Source of the DNA: JBGPHT01 sp041484525 | Lineage (GTDB): Bacteria > Acidobacteriota > Terriglobia > Bryobacterales > Bryobacteraceae | Direction of reading: 5' to 3' | Length of the DNA: 17,895 nucleotides | Assembly (NCBI GenBank): GCA_041484525.1 | Contig: JBGPHT010000158.1 | Coordinates: forward strand, 1 to 17,895 | In this document: positions 7,393 through 13,304 of the stretch, in pieces | How positions within the stretch are numbered: the stretch's first letter is position 1 | Layout of the letters: the number at the start of each line of letters is the position of its first letter | Made by a program: the position numbers and the translations under genes | The notes under the pieces: model-generated | The model's input: only the letters and a program-made list of their open reading frames with translations | Databases searched by the model: none | What the model was told of the DNA's origin: nothing

Positions 7393-7875
7393 CATCGCCC
7401 CGCGCCCAAACGAAGTGGCGCCGGCCGTGGCGTCGCGCTGGCGCTACGCGGAGGCACGTACGTGGCGACTATCGCGGAAGTCGAAGTCGATCGGCGGAGC
7501 GGCGCAGTTCGAGTCAAGCGGCTGATCTGCGCGCACGATTGCGGCCTGATCGTCAATCCCGATGCGCTACGCGGAACCATCCAGGCCAACCTGATTCAGT
7601 CGATGAGCCGCGCGTTGAAGGAAGAAGTGACTTTCAACAAGAGCAATGTGACCAGCGTGGATTGGAATACTTATCCGGTGGCGAGATGGTCCGATGTTCC
7701 CGAGGTGGAGATTGTGCTGATCAACCATCCGGAGATCGCGCCCAGCGGCGCCGGGGAACCGTCATCCCGCGGCACGGCGGCCGCCATCAACAACGCGGTG
7801 TTCGATGCGACGGGCACTCGGATTCGCCGCGCGCCGCTTACGCCTGCGAGAGTCAAGGCGGCTCTCGCCTGAGAG

Positions 7876-8020
7876 TCAAGGCACGAACTCCACATACCCG
7901 CGCTTTTGCAGGAATTTGAAGTAGCCCACGAAATCGAACTCCTGCGGGCCCATCTCGAGCTCCGTAAGTCGGATGACCTCCGCCAGGTTGCGCTTCCCAT
8001 CGCACCAGTACAGCGCTGAA
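7876..8020 (-). pseudogene. C-terminal fragment of an unidentified protein
   Basis: The minus-strand frame ends with ALYWCDGKRNLAEVIRL, then TELEMGPQEFDFVGYFKFLQ and KRGYVEFVP. The pattern (a W-C-D-G-K-R turn followed by two helices and a short beta strand) resembles a winged-helix-like C-terminal module. I do not recognise the parent family with confidence. It is not the continuation of the RraA-like protein encoded upstream. The homology of the RraA-like part stops near 8020 and this one begins, in another frame, so two genes have been joined, most simply by one deletion that removed the 3' part of one and the 5' part of the next. Confidence 0.55.
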
Positions 8021-8256
8021 AATCTTCCAATCTCCCGCAAACCGGTTCGGGAAGCCCTTCGACTTGACCGCGCCGTATGCCTCTTCAATCACCAGCCCTT
8101 CACCTTTTCGAGCAATGCGTCGGGAACCTTGGGCCTGCCGTCCGAAAAACGCTAGTAAGGATTGTCAGCCGTGTAGGCGATCGTCTGCTCTTTGGTCAGC
8201 ACGAACTGACCGTGAGCCGCGAAGCTTGCCAGGAGCAATGCCGCTGCGAGTTTCAT
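8020..8256 (-). pseudogene. RraA-like aldolase, secreted; N-terminal remnant
   Basis: Starts at ATG 8256 inside the stop of the SelA-like gene (ATGA overlap). It has a Sec signal peptide (MKLAAALLLASFAAHGQ), then LTKEQTIAYTADNPY, a TAG at 8152-8154, RFSDGRPKVPDALLEKVKG, a frame change near 8096, and LVIEEAYGAVKSKGFPNRFA followed by GDWKIF. Without the TAG this matches the N-terminal pattern I associate with RraA-family proteins (4-hydroxy-4-methyl-2-oxoglutarate aldolase/RNase E regulator fold) of Acidobacteriota and Planctomycetes. The catalytic core that should follow GDWKI is missing. The TAG replaces what is usually an acidic residue (NPY-E/D-RF), which one base change from GAG would explain. 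One added G in the GGG at 8096-8098 would repair the frame. There are three independent lesions, so it is dead. Confidence 0.72.
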
Positions 8257-9611
8257 CCGACGTCTCCACCTTGCCCCCGGCCGAAACTGTGCCGCGTCGC
8301 CGTCCATTTCGCGCCCATGTATTCGCCCATATCGAGCGCGCCCGACATCTTGTCTCCATCCAGCTTGCCCGTAAATCGGTAGGAGAGCGCCGCGCCGTGC
8401 ACTTCCCCGACAGAGCTCGATATCTGCACATCGTCCGCCGAGATCGCGCCTGAAAAATCCCGCGCCACGAACTCGCCCTGGTGCGTTCCCACAAGCTGGT
8501 TCCCCTGCTGCTTCACATGGAAGGCGTGCTCCGTGCTGCCCGCTGCGAACTCGATGCGGACGTCCCACCGCCCGGTGAGATCGCCCGCCGGAGTCTTGGG
8601 AGTTTCCGGTTTCCACGGCGGACGCTGCGCCGAGAGGATCTGGAAAATCCGGTCGCCGACGATCTTGTCTTCCCCTGGAGCCATCATGTACGCCGTGATC
8701 GAAATGCTCGTCTCCCCCGCGCCTCGTCCTCCGCGCCCGCCACCACCACCGCCACTGCCACCCAGGGCGATGCGCGGCTCGGTCGTATAAAGAAGGTTGG
8801 AAACCTCTTCGCCGGTAATGCCGAGCTTGGCGGGATCCCACGCGATCGAAAGTCCGGGACTGTGATTCGACAAGCCGCGCGGCTCGCGGACGGCGGTCTT
8901 GACGCCATCGATTTTCGAAACGCGCCCGGCGATGTTGTTGAGCCAGGAAATCCACGTTGCCATCTCGGCCTTGTGATCGCGCTTGACCCACATTTCGACG
9001 GCGGCCAGCATGCCGATCGCTTCTTCTTTACCGACCTTCATGGTGCGGCCGTGGCCGTGATGCGGCGCGCTCGACATCCATGCCGCCTTCACCAGATCCT
9101 TGCGCCCCAGAATCATTCCGGCGCACTGCGGCCCTCGAATGCACTTGCCGCCGCTATAGCCCACCAGCGTCGCGCCCCTTTGCAGGTGCACGCTGGGAAT
9201 GGTCAACATCTCGGCGGCCGCATCCACCAGCACCGGAATATTTTTCTTTTTGGCGATGCTGTAGATGGCATCGTACGGCAGCGGTCCGCTCTCGGCCCTC
9301 GGGCCGGCGAACACATACACCATGGCCACTTTCGGTCCCAGCGCCGCTTCATACTCCGCCGCGTCGCCGGCCTCGATGATCCTGACGCCCACTGACCGGA
9401 TCGCCTGATCGTACTCGTTGCGCGAGTGTTTGGGGATTACGACTTCGTCTTTCGGAAAGCCCGTCAAATCGGGAACCCGCACATGCAGGTCCGGATTTCC
9501 GCCCGTGACGCAAGCCGTAGTGGCGTGCGCCAGCCCCGCCGCGCACCCGGAGGAGACCATGCCCCATTCCGCCCCAGTGAGTTCCGCGAGCCGCGTGCCG
9601 ATCGCTTCCAA
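8253..9611 (-). CDS. SelA-like PLP enzyme plus C-terminal barrel domain (main part, frameshifted)
   Basis: Contains most of a fold-type I PLP enzyme of the SelA/DgaE-like group. Visible are SSGCAAGLAHATTACVTGG for phosphate binding, PVLVDAAAE with the Asp that contacts the PLP ring, and YSGGKCIRGPQCAGMILGR with the Schiff-base lysine (Lys254 when the gene is read whole). SelA-like enzymes eliminate or replace groups on amino acids; DgaE is a glucosaminate-6-phosphate ammonia-lyase. A Gly/Arg-rich loop (GGSGGGGGGRGGRGAG) interrupts the small domain. After residue 440 of the whole protein comes a beta-rich, lipocalin-like domain (GDLTGRWDVRIEF, YRFTGKLDGDKMSGALDMG). The TTG at 9611 is only where the frame opens; the N-terminus lies in the other frame. 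The stop overlaps the RraA-like start (ATGA). Confidence 0.85.
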   Translation of the reverse strand: MEAIGTRLAELTGAEWGMVSSGCAAGLAHATTACVTGGNPDLHVRVPDLTGFPKDEVVIPKHSRNEYDQAIRSVGVRIIEAGDAAEYEAALGPKVAMVYVFAGPRAESGPLPYDAIYSIAKKKNIPVLVDAAAEMLTIPSVHLQRGATLVGYSGGKCIRGPQCAGMILGRKDLVKAAWMSSAPHHGHGRTMKVGKEEAIGMLAAVEMWVKRDHKAEMATWISWLNNIAGRVSKIDGVKTAVREPRGLSNHSPGLSIAWDPAKLGITGEEVSNLLYTTEPRIALGGSGGGGGGRGGRGAGETSISITAYMMAPGEDKIVGDRIFQILSAQRPPWKPETPKTPAGDLTGRWDVRIEFAAGSTEHAFHVKQQGNQLVGTHQGEFVARDFSGAISADDVQISSSVGEVHGAALSYRFTGKLDGDKMSGALDMGEYMGAKWTATRHSFGRGQGGDVG

Positions 9612-9906
9612 TCAACTCGTCCATCTGCACGTAGTGCTGCGCGCCGGCGTCCTTAGCCGCCCGCACCTCCGGCAGTTCGAGTGAGCCGCTGATTACAGTC
9701 AACGTGCCGCGGCAGTTGATGAGCGGCCGGACGCCGATGGATTTGTAGATGTCCGGACCAAGTTGAAGTTTGCCTGCCGTCGCCGGAGCGGCCGACGCGG
9801 AGCGGGACGCGCCCAGAAACGCCGGCACTGCCGAGAGAAGTCCACCCCGGCGGAACAGTTCGCGGCGGCTCAGACCGCCCAGGTACTCTTTCATGGAATG
9901 GAACAT
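9349..9906 (-). pseudogene. SelA-like PLP enzyme, Tat signal and N-terminus (frameshifted)
   Basis: The N-terminal 98 residues of the same enzyme. It has a Tat signal (LSRRELFRRGG, hydrophobic stretch, ASA), then YKSIGVRPLINCRGTLTVIS and AGAQHYVQMDEL, a typical SelA-like opening. The start at ATG 9906 is fixed by GGAGG six bases upstream, in preference to the TTG at 9918. Real coding ends at about 9612; from there to the stop at 9349 the frame is out of phase. The sequence GTTGATTGGAAGC should read GTTGATGGAAGC (DELMEAIG), so a single extra T explains the break. Corrected, 8253-9906 encodes 550 residues. Tat export of a PLP enzyme is unusual but plausible, because Tat moves folded proteins with cofactor bound. 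Confidence 0.85.
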
Positions 9907-9910
9907 CGAA

Positions 9911-9916
9911 TCCTCC
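9911..9916 (-). promoter_or_regulatory. Ribosome binding site of SelA-like gene
   Basis: GGAGGA on the minus strand, six bases or fewer from the ATG at 9906. It decides in favour of that start over the TTG at 9918, which would overlap it. Confidence 0.75.
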
Positions 9917-9961
9917 AAACGCCCAACTGGTTACGGCAATGATCATACCGCCAAACGGCCC

Positions 9962-9974
9962 TTTATCGGATAAA
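9962..9974. promoter_or_regulatory. 13-bp palindrome in divergent promoter region
   Basis: TTTATC-G-GATAAA is a perfect inverted repeat around one central base. It lies in the 81-bp spacer between the SelA-like gene (start 9906, minus) and the PQQ dehydrogenase (start 9988, plus). An 8-bp palindrome, ATGATCAT, lies at about 9938-9945 in the same spacer. Either could be an operator controlling both divergent operons, and the first could overlap a -10 element for the plus-strand gene. No family of regulator is recognised and no regulator gene is adjacent. Confidence 0.4.
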
Positions 9975-9987
9975 CTAGACAACACTC

Positions 9988-12330
9988 GTGATCCGAATTT
10001 TCACATCCGCAGTTTGTATCGCGCTCTTGGTGAGCCACGCCTCTGCCCAGACCGGAAAGCAGCAGTATCAGGCCCGCTGCGTCGGCTGTCACGGCGACGA
10101 TGGAACCGGCGGCGGACACGGCCCCAACATTGTGGACGTCCGGCGGCCCCGCGCCACCACGGCTGAAGCTGTGCGCAATCTGATCCTCAAAGGTAGTCCC
10201 GATGGCGGGATGCCGGCGTTCCAGATTTCCGATGAGGAAGCCGGCGCGATCGCGACCTACGTCATGGGACTGAAACAGCCCGCCGACGCGAACGCCGCGG
10301 CCGTTGGGACTCTGCCGGGCGACACCGTTGCGGGCGAGCAATTCTTCGCCGCCAATGGCAACTGTGCGAGTTGCCACATGGTGCGCGGACGCGGCGGCGC
10401 CATCGGTCCGGACCTTACGAATGTCGCACGCGATCGGACGCCCGCGCAGATCGAACAAGTGTTGCGCGATCCGGGAACGCCGCTGGCACAAGGTGGGCGC
10501 GGTGGACGCGGTGCACCTTCTTACCGCGCCGTGACCGTGCGGCTGCGCAATGGCCAGACTATCCGCGGCATCGCCAAGAACGAGAGCCCATTCGATCTCC
10601 AAGTCCTCGCCATCGACGGCAAGTTGCACCTGCTTCTGAAGGCGCAGGTGACCGACGTGGTCCACGAAAAATCGCTGATGCCGAAGCTCGACGCAACTCC
10701 GGCCGAGCTGCGCAACCTCGTCGCATATCTCAGCAGCCTGCGGTCCGACGCGGCCGCCAAAGCCATGCTCGCGACCGGCGAATTGGGCCCCGGGCTCGCC
10801 TTCGCCGACGTAACGCACCCCAAGCCCGGCGCCTGGCCCACCTATCACGGGAACCAGAGTGGCAATCGCTTCAGCCCGCTCAACCAGATCAATACCGGCA
10901 ACGTGGAGCGCCTCGCGCCCAAGTGGATGTTCACGATTCCGGGAGCGCCGCGTGCGCTCCAAGTCACGCCGGTCGTCGTGGACGGCGTGATGTACGTCAC
11001 CTCAGTGAATGAAGCGTACGCCCTCGACGCGCGCAGCGGCCGCGAGATCTGGCACTACAGCCGGCCGCGTTCGCAAGGTCTGGCAGGCGACGCGGCCAGC
11101 GGAATCAATCGCGGCGTAGCAGTGCTCGGCGACCGCGTGTTCATGGTTTCGGACAACGCGCACTTGTTTGCGCTGCATCGATTCACCGGCCAGCTCATCT
11201 GGGATGTCGAGATGGCCGACTCCAGGCAGAACTACGGATCCACGGGCGCGCCGCTAGTGGTGAACGACCTCGTGCTGTCGGGCGTCTCGGGCGGCGACGA
11301 AGGCATCCGCGGGTTCCTCGATGCCTACAAAGCTTCGACCGGCGAGCGTGTGTGGCGCTTCTGGACTGTCCCCGCGCCCGGCGATCCGGGCTCCGAGACA
11401 TGGGTCGGACGCGCCATCGAGCACGGCTGCGGCGCCACCTGGCTTACCGGCACATACGATTCCGAGGCTCACCTGTTGTACTGGCCCACCGGCAATCCCT
11501 GTCCCGACTACAACGGTGATGAGCGCAAGGGCGACAATCTTTACACCGCATCCGTGCTCGCGCTCGATCCCGCTACGGGAAAACTTAAATGGCATTACCA
11601 GTTCACCCCGCATGATGTCCACGATTGGGACGCGACCGAAACGCCCATGCTGGTAGACGCCACGTTCCACGGCCAGCCGCGAAAGCTCATGCTGCACGGC
11701 AACCGCAACGGGTTCTTCTACGTGCTGGACCGGCTCACCGGCAAGGTCCTGCTGGCCGAGCCGTTCGTCAAGAAGCTGACGTGGGCCAGTGGCATCGGCC
11801 CCGATGGCCGGCCCAAACTCTTGCCGGGGAACGAGCCCACCGCGGAAGGCCAGTTGGTCTGTCCGGCCGTGGCAGGGGCGGCGAACTGGCCGTCCAACGC
11901 GTACAATCCCGTCACCGGACTCTTCTACATGTTCGCCGAGGAATCGTGCAACATCTATAGCAGGAACGATCAGTGGTGGGAGGCTGGCAAATCCTTCTAT
12001 GGCGGCGGCACGCGGCGTGCGCCCGGCGAGAACGAGGGCGGAAAGTTTTTGAAGGCCATCGACATCCAAACGGGCAAGACCTCGTGGGAAATTCCGGACA
12101 TCGGCGGCGGAATTCTGGGCAGCGGGTTGATGGCGACGGCGGGCGGTCTGATCTTCTACGGCGACGGGAGCGGCGCCCTGATTGCCGCCGACGCGACTAA
12201 CGGAAAACTGCTGTGGCATTTCAATGCGAGCCAAAGCGCGAAGGGTGGTCCGATGACCTACACGGTTGACGGCAGCCAATACATCGGCATGGCAGCAGGG
12301 TCTACGATCCTGGCGTTCGGTTTGCGATGA
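9988..12330 (+). CDS. PQQ-dependent dehydrogenase with two N-terminal haem c domains
   Basis: A 780-residue periplasmic quinohaemoprotein. It has a Sec signal peptide (to about residue 20), a first cytochrome c with CVGCH at 31-35, and a second haem domain with CASCH at 126-130 and a beta-rich extension (AVTVRLRNGQTIRGIAK), as in planctomycete-type haem-binding domains. From about 280 comes an eight-bladed PQQ propeller (WPTYHGNQSGNRFSPLNQI, YWPTGNPCPDYNGD, GNRNGFFYVLDRLTGK). The probable catalytic Asp546 lies in PHDVHDWDAT; Asp548, two residues on, matches the extra Asp of lanthanide-dependent enzymes. The vicinal Cys pair of methanol dehydrogenases is missing (HGCGATW). Haems come before the propeller, the reverse of classical type II alcohol dehydrogenases. 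Substrate is unknown; the coupled lactonase suggests an aldose. Start is a GTG. Confidence 0.9.
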   Translation: MIRIFTSAVCIALLVSHASAQTGKQQYQARCVGCHGDDGTGGGHGPNIVDVRRPRATTAEAVRNLILKGSPDGGMPAFQISDEEAGAIATYVMGLKQPADANAAAVGTLPGDTVAGEQFFAANGNCASCHMVRGRGGAIGPDLTNVARDRTPAQIEQVLRDPGTPLAQGGRGGRGAPSYRAVTVRLRNGQTIRGIAKNESPFDLQVLAIDGKLHLLLKAQVTDVVHEKSLMPKLDATPAELRNLVAYLSSLRSDAAAKAMLATGELGPGLAFADVTHPKPGAWPTYHGNQSGNRFSPLNQINTGNVERLAPKWMFTIPGAPRALQVTPVVVDGVMYVTSVNEAYALDARSGREIWHYSRPRSQGLAGDAASGINRGVAVLGDRVFMVSDNAHLFALHRFTGQLIWDVEMADSRQNYGSTGAPLVVNDLVLSGVSGGDEGIRGFLDAYKASTGERVWRFWTVPAPGDPGSETWVGRAIEHGCGATWLTGTYDSEAHLLYWPTGNPCPDYNGDERKGDNLYTASVLALDPATGKLKWHYQFTPHDVHDWDATETPMLVDATFHGQPRKLMLHGNRNGFFYVLDRLTGKVLLAEPFVKKLTWASGIGPDGRPKLLPGNEPTAEGQLVCPAVAGAANWPSNAYNPVTGLFYMFAEESCNIYSRNDQWWEAGKSFYGGGTRRAPGENEGGKFLKAIDIQTGKTSWEIPDIGGGILGSGLMATAGGLIFYGDGSGALIAADATNGKLLWHFNASQSAKGGPMTYTVDGSQYIGMAAGSTILAFGLR

Positions 12331-13304
12331 GCAGGAGACGAGGCGCGCTCAGAGTCATCAGTGCCGCGGCTGCCGGCTGCATCCTTGCGATGGCGCAAAC
12401 CAAGGGTGGCCCTCCGCTCCAGTTCGAATTGAAAGCGGACTCGCCGAAGTTCTGGGAGTTGTTTGCCGAGGATGCTAAGTTGGAGAAGGTGGCCGGCGGC
12501 TTCGGTTTTACCGAAGGTCCTGTCTGGGATCCGCACGGGTTTCTGTGGGTGAGCGACGAAAAACAGAACAAGCTCTCGCGCGTGTATCCGGACGGACGCG
12601 TTGAGACAGTGCTGAACATCGGCGATCCCGATGGAAGCACTCTGGATGCGAAAGGCCGGTTCGTCACCACGGCGAGTGTGCTGCGGGCGATCATCCAAGT
12701 CGAGCCCGACGGCCAATACAAAGTGTTGGCCGACAAGTACCAGGGCAAGAAGCTCAACAGCCCGAACGATATCATTCTGGGTCCGGACGGAGCGCTGTAT
12801 TTCACCGATCCGACGTTGGACCTGGTCAAAGGCGAGAAGCAGGAGCTTCCGTTCCAGGGTGTATTCCGTCTGGGAAATGATGGATCGCTGCGCCTGTTGA
12901 CCAGCGACCTGGCACAGCCCAACGGCCTCGCGTTTTCGCCCGATGGCAAACGGCTCTACATAGACGATACGAAGCAGCGCGAGATCCGCGTCTACGATGT
13001 CGCCGCCAATGGCGACCTGAAGAACGGAAGGGTGTTCGGTAAGGAAGAAGGTCGCGGCGGCGTTCCAGACGGCATGCGGGTGGACGTGAAAGGCAATGTC
13101 TTTGTGACGGGGCCGGGAGGGATCTGGGTCTGGGATTCCGATGGAAACCATCTGGGCACGGTCATGATTCCCGAGTCGACGGCCAATTTCAATTGGGGCG
13201 ACGCGGATTCGCGCACGCTCTACATCACTGCCCGGACCTCGGTCTACCGCCTGAAGACGAAGACGACCGGATTTGTTCCAGGCAAGGCAAGAGAGAAGCC
13301 GTAA
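12327..13304 (+). CDS. SMP-30/gluconolactonase family lactonase, exported
   Basis: A 325-residue six-bladed propeller of the SMP-30/gluconolactonase/LRE family with an N-terminal signal sequence (MSRRRG, hydrophobic stretch, AMAQ). The expected metal and substrate residues are in place: Glu63 in FTEGPVWD, Asn147 in NSPNDI, Asn199 in QPNGLAFSPDG and Asp248 in PDGMRVD. These enzymes hydrolyse sugar lactones to aldonic acids using a divalent metal. The ATG overlaps the dehydrogenase stop (ATGA), so the two are translationally coupled: the dehydrogenase would make a lactone in the periplasm and this enzyme would open it. The stop at 13302-13304 abuts the stop of the convergent receptor gene with no bases between. 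Confidence 0.92.
   Translation: MSRRRGALRVISAAAAGCILAMAQTKGGPPLQFELKADSPKFWELFAEDAKLEKVAGGFGFTEGPVWDPHGFLWVSDEKQNKLSRVYPDGRVETVLNIGDPDGSTLDAKGRFVTTASVLRAIIQVEPDGQYKVLADKYQGKKLNSPNDIILGPDGALYFTDPTLDLVKGEKQELPFQGVFRLGNDGSLRLLTSDLAQPNGLAFSPDGKRLYIDDTKQREIRVYDVAANGDLKNGRVFGKEEGRGGVPDGMRVDVKGNVFVTGPGGIWVWDSDGNHLGTVMIPESTANFNWGDADSRTLYITARTSVYRLKTKTTGFVPGKAREKP

Larger units (their letters stand above)
7318..7872 (+). pseudogene. Molybdopterin subunit, C-terminal part (out of frame)
   Basis: The C-terminal portion of the same molybdopterin subunit. It contains AKWDHRPAPKRSG, the GRGVA block, ATIAEVEVDRRSGAVRVKRL, HDCGLIVNPDALRGTIQANL and GAGEPSSRGTAAAINNAVFD. GAGEPS carries the conserved glutamate that acts as general base in this superfamily. 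The nominal GTG at 7318 lies inside the upstream coding region with no ribosome site, so independent translation is unlikely. The biologically meaningful sequence starts around 7360. It ends three bases before the stop of the convergent minus-strand remnant. Together with 5576-7363 it would make a normal-length (about 765-residue) enzyme if the frame were restored. Confidence 0.88.

Noticed and set aside
8152..8154. TAG in the RraA-like gene as a possible pyrrolysine codon
   Set aside because: No pyrrolysine system is known or expected in this kind of organism, and the same gene also has a frameshift and a missing 3' end. Simple decay is the better reading.
11254..12279. 341-codon minus-strand frame inside the PQQ dehydrogenase
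   Set aside because: Antisense to conserved propeller repeats, with implausible composition and no motif.
12258..13151. 297-codon minus-strand frame inside the lactonase
   Set aside because: Antisense shadow of an intact SMP-30 family gene.
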